A stretch of DNA of 64,000 nt from Neoceratodus forsteri (GCA_016271365.2 CM057453.1:1078631001-1078695000), one strand, 5' to 3'; numbered from the stretch's first letter, positions 1 through 12,479 are shown. Program-made: numbers and translations. Notes: generated by a model not told the origin, from the sequence alone.

Positions 1-316
1 GATTTTCAAAACCCCCAGGGCCTAAGTCTCACTCTGTGGCAGACACTGTGGGATGAAATTTCCACACCTGCAAAGATTCTTATTTTCAGCCAGCACAGCT
101 GTGGGGAATGTTATGCCTGGTCCCACCAGGTGTAACATTTTGGTGCAGCTACACTGAAAAAACAACTGCTAGCTGTTGTAACTCATGGGCCGGTCATAAA
201 CTGGCTCCACCTTTCAGAATACAACAGCTTTGGGACAAGCTGCAGCTTTGCAAATAAAGACCCACTTGTGCTAGTTTTTTCCCACAGCTGCGGGAATTTC
301 AGGGGCTTTGAAAATC
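1..316. mobile_element. Non-autonomous TIR element, left end at window edge
   Basis: The first 10 bases (GATTTTCAAA) and the complement of 307-316 match, forming terminal inverted repeats GATTTTCAAA[A/G]CCCC at 1-15 and 302-316. The interior has no coding potential. A second element with a similar terminus (GAGCTTGATTTTCAAA) lies at 42,209, so this looks like a MITE family. The outer end may be cut by the window, so target duplication cannot be tested. Superfamily not assigned. Confidence 0.45.
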
Positions 317-780
317 TAACCCACCATGTTTTAAACATCCATACAGCTGACTTTGAGACCATATCATGTCTATCATCATACATTAATAATATAGTCCATG
401 ATTCATAATGTAATTAAAATATAAAATATTAACTTAACACATTATTATTTAACTCCACTATGCATTCCAGATCTGAACAAACTCGATCTTGTGTAAATAT
501 CAAACTGTTACATTGTGCATTTCATTCTCTATCTACTCTATACATTCAAGTTCAGTGTGGCTGTGCAGCTGGTTTTGTGCTTATGGAACGTAGATAAACT
601 TTGGCTGTTCACCTCTCTATCCATGGAATATAACCCCCCTGTATGGGTACGAAGTCAAAGAACCCTAGGGGAGAGTTCCACCCCTTGAGGTACTGCAGGA
701 GTGATTCCCTTGACTAAAGGTACCTTAGGAAGAAGCCCAAAAAGAGTGTCAAGCAATGCATATAAGGTAGTGAACACGTA
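317..780. other. No feature recognised
   Basis: AT-rich non-coding sequence; no ORF, tandem repeat or element terminus is evident. Confidence 0.5.
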
Positions 781-985
781 TTGAGTCAAGGACCTATACA
801 TAGGTAGGTTGATAGTATGGGTTCAGTTGGTAACATGGTTCAGTTGGTAGCATGGGTCAATGAAGATCTGTATGTAGGTCAGGTGATAGCATAGGTTCAG
901 TTGGTAGCATGGGTCAATGAAGACCTGTACGTAGGTCAGTTGGTAATGGGGTTCAGCTGGTAGCATAGGTCAGTTGGTCATATTG
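781..985 (+). repeat. Short tandem array, about 57-bp unit, with everted AGGTCA motif
   Basis: The unit beginning GGTTCAGTTGGTAGCATGGG starts at 837 and again at 894 (57 bp apart), with a more degenerate copy before it and a partial copy after it. Each unit carries a near palindrome of the form AGACCT-N6-AGGTCA: 791-806 (variant), 864-881 and 921-938. A further copy of that motif occurs at 1968-1985. This could be a degenerate minisatellite; the motif resembles an everted nuclear-receptor half-site pair, but no function is shown. Confidence 0.6.
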
Positions 986-1789
986 TTTGAGTAAAGAAGG
1001 CAGGAAATGACAGGTGAATAGTCACCCACTTGGAGATCTGCTTGTAAGGCATGGAGGCTTGGCTTCCTAACGAGAGAGAGAACAGCCAAGGGGGGAGACG
1101 GGATGATTACTGGACATCCACCCAACTCCATCCAACAGCAGAAACCTACCTAAGTGGGAAAGCTACCTAAGTGACCTAGGGACTACAAGTACGCCTATCT
1201 AGTATTATGACCATTGGCACAGAGGAGAGGAGAGGAAAAAAACCCTTTCAGAAGGAAACCTCTGGGGATCCAATGCCTAGGTCACCTTCCCTCCATGCTT
1301 TGGAACAGTTTTGGTTAGTGACAGCTCTGCTACCGCAATTTAGTAGACCAATTCAAAGTAACTGCATTTTCAGCGAATACTCTCACTCTATCCCTCTAAT
1401 GGGAATGCTGTGGAGGGTTGCAAGTGCACTCTGCAACAAGAGTCAACCAAGGTGGGAGGAGGAGAGTAACAACTGCCAAAGCGCTCAGCCAGCCTACCGA
1501 TCTATGAACAAACCAGAAGAACCAGAGGAAGTTGAAGGGAGATTAGCATGAAAGGGTGCCTCTGAACCCACTTGGGCAGCTAAAGGGTCCCTTCCCATGA
1601 CAGCCACACTCCTTCACCACTGAAGTCTTAAATCCTTACACTGAGAGGTGCTGTTGGTATGGTTGATGACTGAAGGTCCACCCAGAGTGAGGATCTTCCC
1701 AACTATGGGCCAGGTGAGAAGGACCCCATCCCAAACTTCACATGCTCAAGATGCAGACTTCAGGGTGCAGAGAGAGACCATCAGGCACA
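986..1789 (+). other. Non-coding; one unconvincing 114-codon ORF
   Basis: The ORF at 1207-1551 has no recognisable domain and no codon pattern suggesting a gene. Nothing else can be supported here. Confidence 0.4.
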
Positions 1790-2010
1790 GGGCTAGCCCT
1801 GTGTCTTGGAAGTAATGAATATGGTCAGTGTGTCTCCAAATGTGGAGGAGTGAGTTGTAATGAGCATGGGACCCGCACGTGGGTTGTGTTGGATGATAGC
1901 AGACATGGTCAGACTGAGCACTGTGGATCCTTATGTGGGTCTTGACTGAATGAGAACCAATATGGAGAGACCTGTACGTAGGTCAGGCAGAGCAATATGG
2001 ACCCTCTCAT
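1790..2010 (+). repeat. Degenerate tandem segment related to the 781-985 array
   Basis: Repeats of the pattern CAATATGG...GACC...N...GGGTC occur about every 50-60 bp (near 1870, 1926, 1968 and 1999). The copy at 1968-1985 is AGACCTGTACGTAGGTCA, identical to the motif at 921-938. The relationship to the upstream array is inferred from that shared motif; unit boundaries are not clear. Confidence 0.4.
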
Positions 2011-3685
2011 GGGTCTAGGTAAGGCAAATAGCATTTGTCAACCACAGGAGTGTACGCCAGTCAAGTCCATTAGGAAGCCAAATTGGAAGTGAATTAAATT
2101 ACATACTATGAGTGAGAGAATGATGAGGCCGGGCAAAGCCCGGGGCCAATGGCTGGAGAGGAGGATTCTATGAAGCTAGTTATGGTAAGAGGAGGCTGCA
2201 AAGCCAGTATGGGAGGAGGTGTGGTTCAAAGCAAGTAAACATGTTATGCTGCCAGACTTGGAAGGGGATCATTGCTGGTAGTGCAAGGGACAGGAAGGCT
2301 GGGATGACTGAGTAAACCAGGTGCATCATATTATGGAGGGGATGATAGAAGGCTGGGTAGAGCCAAAAGCACTTAGGTAGAGAGTTGCCTGGAACTGCTG
2401 GTTGCGTAGTGCCATGAAGGCTATGCGGAGCAGCAGAAGGAGGTCGGGCCAGACAGGGGCTTATACAATACGTGTCAGCTAGGAAGCTGCTCCCACTACT
2501 TGGGGCTGCAATGCCCACTGTGACTCCTCAGTCCCCCACCACAGGAAAAACAAAGAAGCCACAAACATGACACCACAACACCAAGCAGCTAATGAAATCA
2601 ATTAAATACATGCCAGCCATGGAAGCAGGGTTAGATTATCATCAGAAAAAAACTGCTGTGGGTTTGGCATAAGTAAGGCTTGGTAAAGGTGGAAGTAGCA
2701 ATAAATGAGCCTAAATAACACAAACATGCAAGTGAGGAGTAATGCAGAAAGATAGGACACTTCTGGACCAGGCAGGGGAATGAAACAGAATGATAGCTGC
2801 TAAGAGGAGTAAACTGAAGTTTACACAAGGCATTGAGTAGTATGAGCAGAAGATGGTTATGGTTTCAGTATGAATAGTGAATTGAATAAGAAGCATAATA
2901 CCGTAAATGCCTTTAAAGCAGAGTTAGGTAGTTGTACGGCAGTATACAGGGAGTAGTTATTAGCTAGACAGCAGAGCCATGAACCAGGTGTAATCAATTA
3001 AGTGGAATAAGGCAGCAGACTGCAGTGTGAGCTGAACAATTGCAGGAACTGAAGGCTGTTAGGCAGAAAAGCAAGTTGAGCTAAAGCTTACAGAGAACCA
3101 TGCAGTGGACAAAGGCCTGCAATATCATGTGATAAATTGAGCCTGGGGGTACAGGCACAGAGCAGACTGAGACAAGGAAACACAGTGTGTAACCTGAAAC
3201 ACAATTAACAAAGTATACACAGGGAGCTAGAAACCTAGAAATCCCAAAAGAAACAAATACGGCAAACACAAAGACAGGAGCAGGAAGGAAAGCAGCACAC
3301 ATGGAAGCACAGAGCAACCAGAGGCCATCAATATGAACCAAAGGCAGGAGAACAGAAAAACAGAAGTCCAGCACAAAACCAAGCAGAGTCCAAGCAAGCA
3401 CACTGGGGGGGGGGGGGCCAAGCTCCAGCAGGCCTCAGCAGAGAAGACAGATTGACAGAGCCTCCGACTGCAAGGAAAATATGCTTGTATGTGGAGTGAG
3501 GAGAGCAGCCCTTAAACAAGCCAAAAGGTGTATGTGGTCAGTTGCACTGACCCCTTGAACCACAGCCTATAGCCTTCCAGTTAGCAGCAAACACAGAACA
3601 AACAGCTACTATGGCTTGTAGCCTATAATATATGAACTTCATGTTCTGAAATATAAAAAAAGAGCTGATTACCTTCAATGTTTTC
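2011..3685. other. Non-coding, purine-rich on + strand; no element recognised
   Basis: Contains a compact GC palindrome near 2129-2143 (CCGGGCAAAGCCCGG) and a run of 13 G at 3405-3417. Overlapping minus-strand ORFs (for example 3401-3081) are hydrophobic only because the complement is pyrimidine-rich; they show no domain. Confidence 0.4.
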
Positions 3686-3689
3686 ACTT

Positions 3690-3935
3690 CATAGGGAACA
3701 CTTTATAAATAATTGTTTAGTCCATTGTCGTCATTTGGACCTCGTGGATACAGAGTATCTAATGTACTTATCCAAAATGCCCCTAATTGCAACAGTTTTT
3801 TCTAAGAGTCCCCTACCCTTATAGAGGTACTTACTTGTTCAGTTCCTACATACCTTATGGTGGCCACTAACCCATGTCTCATTGCACTGCAATATATTGG
3901 TCCGGAATGGATGTTGGCACGTCCTATAGGTAACT
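3690..3935 (-). pseudogene. Penelope-like element remnant, C-terminal end of GIY-YIG domain
   Basis: Read on the minus strand, this encodes fragments such as SAMRHGLVATIRYVGTEQV, then after a stop a segment reading AFWISTLDTLYPRGPNDDNG before the end. The pattern W-I-x-x-L-x-T-L-x-P-x-G-x-N at the C terminus is characteristic, in my knowledge, of Penelope-like retroelements, where the GIY-YIG endonuclease follows the reverse transcriptase. The reverse transcriptase and the GIY-YIG core are not present; upstream minus-strand sequence (3936-4200) is not recognisable. At least one stop codon interrupts the frame, so it is dead. The family call rests on this short motif. Confidence 0.6.
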
Positions 3936-4884
3936 ACACAAATTAGAACTGCTCACAATGAGGTAATGCAAGAAATGCTAGGACTTTCAATCAGTCACAG
4001 ACTTGGAAAAATGCAAGATTAATGAATTTATAATTACTGGGTGACATTTTATAAGACAGAGAGAGCCAGTTATAATTCACCATTATAACCAGCTGGTTAC
4101 AACACCACACACATGCCGGTCTTGCTATGAGAAAACCGTGAGCCCAACTGTTACTCGTACTACACTGTTCTTGTAACAGGCACCAGACTTGAAAACACAT
4201 ACCCGTTCTCTCTTCACTTTCTATGGCAAAACTTCTGTGATAAATTGTTAAACTTGCAAAACTTTGGACTAGTAAATTCAGTTCAGGTTCAACGGAGAAA
4301 AAAAAAATCTCCTGTCTCTCTTTCGCTGTCCACCCCTCCGTCTCAGGGTCACAGGATCATTTCCCTGGAAACACCAGCTGCCATGACTATGGCAATTTTT
4401 TTTCTCAGTTCCACCTCAACTAAATTTACTTGTAAAACATTCTTCCAGTTTCACAGTATGTACTTTCACATATAACTGTTCAGTTTTCCCCATTAGCTAC
4501 CGCATTTACACTGTTTTGAGCTACTGTTGTATTTAAAACATCACTTGAAACTACAAAGTAATAAATTCTAGAATAAGAAGTTTTCTATGCTGCAAAAAAT
4601 GTATTTTCTTCAGTGTTTGGGTTCAGTACCCTACATGGATCTACAAATCAGCAGTGCCAAGCTATCTTGTAATTCTCTCAATGCTAATTTAGTTTTAAGA
4701 ACCTTAACTCATTGTTGGCTGAGTCACCTTTTTGTGACAGGTTAGGCAATGGATGATTCAGACTTCAAACAGAGATAGTGGGTATAATTTTTACTGGGGT
4801 GAAGTTTAATTTATCCAACTTATTGTCTTGCACCATATTACAAAATCCACATAGGAATTGTTTAGTATTTAAGAATGATGTTAC
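3936..4884. other. AT-rich non-coding sequence
   Basis: No element or gene recognised. The part nearest 3936 may be decayed upstream sequence of the minus-strand Penelope-like copy, but no motif confirms it. Confidence 0.4.
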
Positions 4885-5490
4885 AGAGCTAGTGTACTGC
4901 TTGGACTTAATAGTAATTTTCAGATGCAGTCATCTATCACTTCCAGTATCTGAAGAATTTTTTTTATGTTCTGTTTACTAATTAGAAGATTTTCCACCTG
5001 GCAGGACTAAGGTGATGTGTGGAGCAGCACTCTGTCTTGAGTGAAAAAAGTCAGTTCTGTTCCTCCCACTACATCATCAGAAATGAGACCAAACACCTTG
5101 AGGCATCACAATCCTTGCAGCCTGAGCAGTGACTTTCACAAGCTACCAATCAAAATGCAAGAAATTGTGACACCACTAGTAACCAGGGAGAGCCAGTCCC
5201 TGCTGCTTCATGTGAAAGTGAAACTTTGCAGTGAAAAATGAGTCTCATTTGTTACTAGTGATGTCATAGTCAGTGTGGTTTCAGTGTTGATGAAGTTGGA
5301 GGAACAGAACCGACTTTTTTTTCCCCTCCAGACAAAGTGCTGCTCCATACATCACCTCAGTGCTGCCAGGTGGAAAATCTTCGAACTAGCAAACAGAAAA
5401 GAATACATACTTGAGATATAAGAAGTGATAGCTGACTACATCTCAAAGTACAGTTAATTGCAGGCAGTTTCCAGGCAGTACACTAGCTCT
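4885..5490. mobile_element. 606-bp palindromic (foldback) element
   Basis: The two halves are inverted copies. The termini AGAGCTAGTG (4885-4894) and CACTAGCTCT (5481-5490) are exact complements, and the homology continues inward through TTTTCCACCTGGCAG (left) and its complement at about 5363-5377, then CTGTTCCTCC at about 5058-5067 and its complement near 5300. The symmetry centre is close to 5188. No transposase is encoded. Flanks TGATGTTA (4876-4883) and TAATTTAA (5492-5499) match at only 5 of 8 positions, so a hAT-type 8-bp duplication is possible but weak. Most likely a non-autonomous DNA transposon able to form a long hairpin. Confidence 0.7.
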
Positions 5491-7035
5491 TTAATTTAAT
5501 GGGAAGCTCAGAGATGAATAATGGATCAGTTTTGTTTGGACCATAAATTCTTGCAGTTGTTATCAGAACAAAATTTATGTGTATTTGGTCTAACTGTGTA
5601 TCTAATCTTAGTATTTTACAACATTTACTCAACTGAGAGTGTAGATTCCTCTACATTATAATTGCAACACCAGCTTGTTTTGCATTTATCGTCAATCCAC
5701 AGATTCCCCATACCATTATAGTACAAAATGTTGGGTGCCACTGGGTCTGAGGTAGTTCACTTGAAGTAAAGTTGTGTATTTTCCCTAATTTCTTCAACTG
5801 TGTCAATATTTGATAACACTTACTGTAGCATAATTATTTGCCCCACACACATTCCATAAAACAATTTCAATAGTTGTATCTGGGATATATTGTTTCTAAA
5901 TACCTCATACTGGTATTAGGTTTTGATAACCAGATCATTATTACAGAAATGTATTTGAAACCCACAGATAACAAATAAGTAAGACATCCAGCAATCACCC
6001 CCACCCCCACCACCACCACCTGTCAAATACCATAGCTTAACAAGTATACTTTCTAGGTGTAATACACACACATTAACTGTGGTGCGCTGCTTCTCTCAGG
6101 TGGAGTGTACAGCATGAAACTCCACCCTATCAATATTATTTGCATTTGTTCTATCTGGAACTAATTGCAAGTAATGATCAAATAGTGTCCTTAAACAATA
6201 AGTTACCATATAAAGATTTTTAAAAGATAACATATTTAAAGTTGCTTGAACAAGTCCAGTAATATTAAAAGCCTAAAATAAGAGAAACATGTTAACATGT
6301 AAAAATGTAATTTTCGGATTGTGTACTGCTTTGAATAAAAAAAAAAAAACACAATACAGAAAAAGGTAATAGTATCAGAATTACACAAAGGGAAATTTAA
6401 AAAGACAGAGGACTGTCAAAATGTTGACACTCAAGTACAGCTGATTCAAGCCATAGTCTCTGAAATTAAAACTACTAAGACATTGTTACTAATCAGATGA
6501 CACCTCATGTTATTATACTCATCTCACATTGTGTTCTGTTTTATGCTCCTATTCAATAATTATTGATAATATTGAAGGTATAGACTTAATTGTGCAGGAT
6601 TACCTGTATATTCAATAAAAATGCAAGTTTGTTTTTTGAAGTAAGTTATAATTCAGACTTTCAGTTCAGCTAAAACACAAAGTATTGTTAGGTATAACTT
6701 AAGAAGGACTCAGAAGAAACCATGCTGCATACTAAGCACCTTCATCACAAACCACGTGTATGATTATTGTAAGTGCATCAAGATCAATTTAATTATTGAA
6801 AAAGCTACTAATGACTGTAACTATCACAGATGGTTGCTGTCAGAAAGAACCAAACAGTTAAACTCTTCCACATGTACACAGATTGCTAAATCCAATCTGT
6901 CTTCAATCTAGAAAAGTCTTTCCTGCCAATAAATGCAAGGAGTTCAGTCAGTTCTTTCTGCATAAGGGTCCTCCATTTGGGCTGCAATCTCATCAGGTGG
7001 TTTGTTATGGGCCAGCAGTATGCTGACAGGGGTGA
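5491..7035. other. AT-rich non-coding sequence
   Basis: Contains a CCCCCACC/CACC-rich patch near 5996-6020 and an A12 run near 6340. No coding sequence or element termini recognised. Confidence 0.45.
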
Positions 7036-7039
7036 GTGA

Positions 7040-8345
7040 TGACACACTGTTTCAGTGGAGTGAGTCTGAGCTGACTTTGGTGGAAGTTGTCTTCCTGGTG
7101 GTCTCAGGACTGCACCCTACATGCTGTATACTGATTCAGGAGCTACCAGATGTCTGTTGGTGTGCTGGGGGAAACTTGGTCTGATATTTGTGGAGATTTT
7201 CAGGTGTTCCTTTATGGAAGTGTTTTTTTCCCCTCACTTTGAAAAGGGCTGTGGTGAAATCCATCCTAAAGAAATCATCTTTGGACCCTGATGTTCTCAT
7301 GAACTACAGGCCCATTTTGAACCTCTACTTTTGGTAAAAGTTATCGAAAAGGTGGTAGTGGGGCAGTTGAAGCACTGCCTTGAACAAAATGACATCTATG
7401 AACCATTCCAGTTGGGTTTCAGTTCTGCTTATAGCATAGAGACCACACTTGTTAAGATGCATCATGGTGTCCTCCTGGTAAGGGGTAGTGGCCAGTGTTC
7501 TGTTCTGGTCCAGCTTGACCTCTCCTCAGTGTTTGACAAGGTAGATCATGGGGTGCTGTTGGAGTGGCTGAAGCACTTTGTAGAACTCTCAGGGGTGGTG
7601 TTGAGGTGATTTCAATCCTATGTGTCCTGCAGGGTGCAGCAGGTGGCATTGGGGTCTAACATCTCTAAAAGCACTGCACTCAGCTACGGAGTGCTTCAAG
7701 GCTTGATCCTGGCTTCATGTTGTTCTCCATGTATATACTGCCACTGGGGGAGTATGCTAGATGATACAGGCTAGGCTGTTGTAATTAAGCTGATGATATC
7801 TAGCTGTATCCGTTTTGTGCTTCTGATGGGGGTTCTGTGGTCATGGAGCTGAGCAAGTGTCTTAAGGAGATCCAATACTGGATGGCTACCAGCTAGCTTA
7901 GTTTTAATTATGCAAAGGTGAAGGTGCTGCTGGTGGAACCTGGTCTAGGTGGGTTGGTAATAAATGGTGGGGTGCTATTCTACCATCTTTAAATGGTGAC
8001 CAGCTAGAAGCTGTGGATATGGTGAGGAATGTGGGGATCATTGTGGATTCCAAGCTGACACTAGAACGTCAGTTGTCAGCAATGTCCATAGTGGCTGTTT
8101 TCATCTGTGAAACATCACCGGGCCAAACCCTTTCTTGTGGCCACTGACTTGGTGACACTGGTGCATGTTTTTATTTGCATCTAGACTGGATTGCTGAGGT
8201 GCTTTTTACCTAGGGTTCCCCATAAGGCTGATTCATCACCTACAGCTTGTGCAGAATGCGGCAACCCAACTGATCACTGGGGCTTCCTTGTCTGACATTT
8301 CACCCCAGTGCTTCATGAGCTCCACTGGCTGACAGTTTATGGCAT
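7040..8345 (+). pseudogene. L2-type LINE fragment, reverse transcriptase region
   Basis: Conceptual pieces match the L2 reverse transcriptase order: a segment encoding LKRAVVKSILKKSSLDPDVL and then MNYRPI (7240-7320), then a frame shift into the 7331-7609 reading frame with FQLGFSSAYSIETTLVKMH and LVQLDLSSVFDKVDHGVLL. The catalytic box at 7786-7797 reads K-A-D-D instead of the usual aromatic-A-D-D, and a stop follows two codons later. The fragment ends in a relic of the ...LHELHWLPV... segment (about 8310-8345), typical of the L2 C-terminal region. No endonuclease domain and no 3' tail are present, so it is truncated at both ends. L2 assignment is from the recognised motif spacing. Confidence 0.75.
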
Positions 8346-8829
8346 ATCAGAATCAAGGTATATTTGTTATTATACAATGGGCTGTAAAAATCCAGTAATA
8401 TGATTGGTCAGCTGGTGTCTTTACCCATAGGTAAATCCCAGCATAACTTACAGGTAAAGTTCCTGGCTGACTGCTGCAAAACAGGTAAAATCCGAGAGCA
8501 AGAGAGACACGGCTGATGGGTTTGAGGAGAACTACATGTTAGGTGGTGAAATGGAGGGTGTGATAGTAGTGGAAAGATACAGCACACTGGAGAAGAGCAG
8601 AGTAGAAAGCTGAAAATATTGCCGACAAGCTGGATGAACTGTTGAAAAAAAATGCTGCTGCTTTGTTAAAGAAAACTGCTGTTGTACTAGTGACTTTTGC
8701 ATCTCTGTTTTAGCCACAGTATAGAATGTCACTACTCACACGTTTGGAAAGTAAACAAACCACTGCTATCTTTCCACTCGCTAACGCGCCACTTGTACAA
8801 CAGCAGTTCCAAACTTCCAAAGTTCCAAA
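8346..8829. other. Non-coding spacer with short inverted motifs
   Basis: ACTGCTGTTGTACTAGTG at 8676-8693 is nearly the complement of CACTTGTACAACAGCAGT at 8790-8807, and AGTGGAAAGATA near 8568 reappears inverted near 8767. This may be a decayed inverted-repeat element. A short tandem of AAGTTCC/AAACTTCC lies at about 8806-8845, at the junction with the next LINE. Confidence 0.35.
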
Positions 8830-11750
8830 GTTCCAAAGTTCCAAACTTGTCTCCATTTAAATTGATTGGCTGCTATAGGCCCCCCTCAGCAGGCCTCAAA
8901 TTACTATCTCACCTGGGGTCAATAACCAATCTAGGCCCTGAAGATACCATCATCCTTGGTGATTTGAATTTAAACTGGCTATCTAATGCATCTGCTCCAT
9001 TGGTAACCTTCTGTGACACCTATGGCTTTACACAGCTAATAAAAGACCCAACCAGGGTTAACCTAAAAAATTCCAGCAACAGCTCACTCCTGGATATTAT
9101 GTTGGTAAATAAGCCTCACTTATATACTCATGCAGGAGTACTACGAATGATGTAAGTGACCATTTTCCATAGCTGGCATAAGATATTCACCCAAACCATC
9201 CAACCCTGCTGAATTTGTCCCCAAAAGGTCAAAAAAGAAGTTCAACATACCAGGTTACCTCCATGACCTGAGTAACACAATATATTGGCAAGATTTCTAC
9301 CTTACAACCTCAGTGGAAATAGCTCTCCAGATCTTAAAGGACATTATCACTAATGCTCTAAATATTCATGCACCATTCACCAATATCAGAACTAAAGCAG
9401 GTCCTGCCCTGGTTCACCACTGATCTTAAAACAGCCTTGCTATCCAGAGACAAACTGTGGAAAAAAGGCAAGAAAAACTAAGGACTCCATAGATTGGCTA
9501 AATTTCAGAAAAGCAAGAAATTCATGTACAACACAAATAAGATCTGCCAAAGCGGCCTATTATAGAGCTGAATTGGATGCCTCCTATAATAACCCTACCA
9601 GGCTCTGGGGAACTATAAAGGGTATCTTGGGCCAAAACTCTACTCTGACTTAACCTGCAAACTGCTACTAAATAACACAGAAATTACGGATAAACAAGAA
9701 ATTCTAAATACCTTCAATGACCACTTCACCACAGCTGGACTAGCATTTGACTCTTCACCTGCAAATCTCCTGAGATCTTCCTTGAATCTTCAATCCACGT
9801 GGGCCAAAGGCTACATCAACCTTCTCTTTCAACCCAATAACATTGAAAGAAGTGGAAGATCTCCTCTCCAACTTGGATACTTCAAAAAGTGCAGGTACAG
9901 ACTCCCTGGACCCCTACTTCCTCAAGATTGCATCTCAAGTCTTATCTGCCCCCCTCACTCATCTCTTCAATCTTTCACTCACCACTGGATCCATTCCCTC
10001 CATTTGGAAAACAGCTCAAGTAGTTCCTTTACTCAAATTTGGTGATCCCATGGATCTCAATAATTACAGGCCCATTTCCATCCTATCAGTTCTGTCCAAG
10101 ATGCTCGAAAGTTAGTAAACTCACAATTAAGGGTCTACCTGGATAACAATAACCTCCTAAACACAGCACAATCAGGATTTAGATCAAGGCACAGCACCAT
10201 TTCAGCCTAGCCAAAGTAACCAATGACTGGCAGACTGCTATGGATAAGAATAGTACCTGTGCTGTGTTCCTGGATTTGAGCAAAGCATTTGACACAGTGG
10301 ATCATGAATCACTGATCACCTCCTTGGTTCAATAGGGTTGGATTCCCCTTCACTCAATTGGTTCAAGTGCTATCTATCAGACAGATCACAACTGGTAAAA
10401 ATGGAAACTACCTATCCACTTTAAAACCACTGCTAAGAGGTGTACTCAGAGCTCTATTCTTGGCCCCATCCTCTTTGCCATCTATATTAATAATATTGAT
10501 GCTAACCTCACTCAATCAAACATCCATCTGTTTGCTGATGATACTGTGCTATATGTTAGCAATCCTTCATTGTCTAAAGCCTGTGAACTGCTACAATCTG
10601 AATTCTCCATCCTACAACACAACTTACTGGATAAAAACTACTTCTAAATGCCAAAAACAAAAGCTATGCTCTTTTCCTCACAAAGTTGCTCTGCCACTAC
10701 CCCATTATCTACCACCCTACAACTAACCACCTTACTTGGAAAGCTGGAATACGTTGATAACTTCAAATATCTTGGTGTCTGGATTGATAACAAACTTGAC
10801 TTTTCTGTACATATTGAGGAGCTACTAAAGAAACTGAGACAAAGGCTTGGTTTATTTTTAGAATAAAGCACTACCTCAACAGAGACTCCAAAAAAGATTA
10901 ATCCAGGCTTCATTCCTATCCCTCATTGACTATGCTGACTTTCTGTATGGACACTGTTCACTCCCCTCTTAAATAAACTGGACACCCTATACCACAGGTC
11001 CATCAGATTCATTACTGACCTTCCTTCAGCACCCACCATTGTTCCCTTTATAAGGCAGTTAACTGGTCATCACTACAACACAGAAGAAACAGGAATGCTG
11101 CAATTTGGATTTTCAAAGCCTTATCAGGCAAGCTACCTACCTACATCTCGGACTGTTTTACTCAAATCACTTCTAGGCCATACAACCTAAGGATCAGCAA
11201 AATTATCATTCTTAAGGTCCCCAATGCCTGCACCCAGCTTGGGAGGGCTGCTATCAGCTACTCACTAGCAATTGTTTGGAACTCACTCCAAAAACCATGA
11301 AGCTAAATAACCTCCACCCTTAATATCCTTCAAAAATTATTCACCACCTATTCCAGAACTCTGCAACTGCTTCCACAAAGGCCTAATTCAGCCCTATCCA
11401 CCCCTTTTCTGCTCGTGTTTCTATATGCTGAAAACTCAGTTCCCAGTCCCAAGATTCACCCTCAAAATGTCTGCTAGGTCCTATAATCTACATTTTAACT
11501 CTGATGTGCCTACTGTCTCCCAGATTAAAAGTGTTAATGCCTTGTACATATGTATATTGTTATATACTAGCACTTATGTCATTGTATTACTGTTTTTGTT
11601 ACCCCTGTCATTGTATTACTGTTTATGATACCCTTGTCAATGTAATAACACTTGCACTTCTTGACCACTCAGGTCCATCTTGTAAATGAGCTATGCTCAA
11701 TGATGTTCACCTGATTAAATAAAGATTTTGATTGATTGATTGATTGATTG
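8830..11750 (+). pseudogene. LINE (jockey superfamily, L2/Nimb-like): endonuclease plus reverse transcriptase remnant
   Basis: Domain order is intact though the frame is not. Endonuclease: FKLIGCYRPPSAG near 8857, GDLNLNW near 8960, LLDIMLVNKP near 9087, and SDHFP in a shifted frame near 9152. Reverse transcriptase: 9843-10115 encodes LDPYFLKIASQVLSAPLTHL and NNYRPISILSVLSKMLES; the strand-catalytic box F-A-D-D is intact at 10531-10542. Palm and thumb residues continue to about 10866 and a C-terminal remnant to about 11400. The 3' end reads ...ACCTGATTAAATAAAGATTTT followed by (GATT)n at about 11729-11750. At least six frame changes or stops make it non-functional. It is in the same orientation as its neighbours at 7040 and 11,748. 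The clade is uncertain. Confidence 0.75.
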
Positions 11751-12051
11751 ATGGTGTGGCTCAATATAAGAACTGGGCCAGAATCGAGCCACACTAAGAC
11801 AATGGTCCTGGACTTCAGGGGGGCCAATTTTAAGAAAATGGGAGAATGCCTCAGGAACATCCTAGCAGGGATAGGGAAACTGGGGGGAGTTGAGGAACAA
11901 TCGGCAAAAATAAAGGGGGGCATTGAAAAGGCAATAAATCTCTGTGCCAGGCAGGTTAACAAAGGAATGAGATAAAATAGACTGTTATGGTTCTCTAGAG
12001 GAGTAATGGAGAAAGTAAGGCAAAAAAAATAGCATTAAGAAGGTACAAGAG
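11748..12051 (+). pseudogene. CR1 LINE copy A, 5' portion (linker before reverse transcriptase)
   Basis: The 11748-11975 frame contains TMVLDFRGANFKKMGECLRN, equivalent to the CR1 region between endonuclease and reverse transcriptase (a similar ILDIRRADFGRM motif occurs in copy C near 41,745). The element begins abruptly next to the microsatellite tail of the preceding LINE, indicating 5' truncation. It is interrupted at about 12,051 by the L1/Tx1 insertion and resumes at 17,506. Confidence 0.7.
12037..12051 (+). repeat. Target-site duplication, left copy, of the L1/Tx1 insertion
   Basis: AAGAAGGTACAAGAG here corresponds to AAGAAGGTTTAAGAG at 17506-17520, 13 of 15 matching. The right copy follows directly after the A-rich tail, as expected for target-primed reverse transcription. 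Confidence 0.8.
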
Positions 12052-12479
12052 GGGGCGTGGCTAGCTGGCAAGCACGGCAGATGCTTGCTAGTACAGCTCC
12101 TCAGGGCAACTTCTTTTAAAGTGTATTTACAGCTGCTTTAGTGACTTTTGGTTATCCTTCTGACGATATTTGGAGCTCCTATACAGATGACATTGAGAAA
12201 ATTGAAAAATAAGCAAGCTAAGCTACAATTTGATACCCAATTACAGTAGAAAAAAAGTGAGAGTGATCCACGCGGCTCTAGGCCTTCCACCCAGGGCACT
12301 GATCCTGAAGGCACTTTACAGGACACTAGCATGATGGAAACTGACAAAATCACTCACTGGGGTCCCTGCCACACTGCTGCAAATGCAGCAAGAAATGAAG
12401 TCTGGATTCAATAATCTCAATACTTAATTCTCCCATCTCCAATCGGTAGTCACAAGTCTCACTAAAACAACTGCGACAC

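Noticed and set aside
3081..3519. Overlapping hydrophobic minus-strand ORFs that look like a membrane protein
   Set aside because: They are the complement of a purine-rich stretch, overlap each other in different frames, and show no domain or start context.
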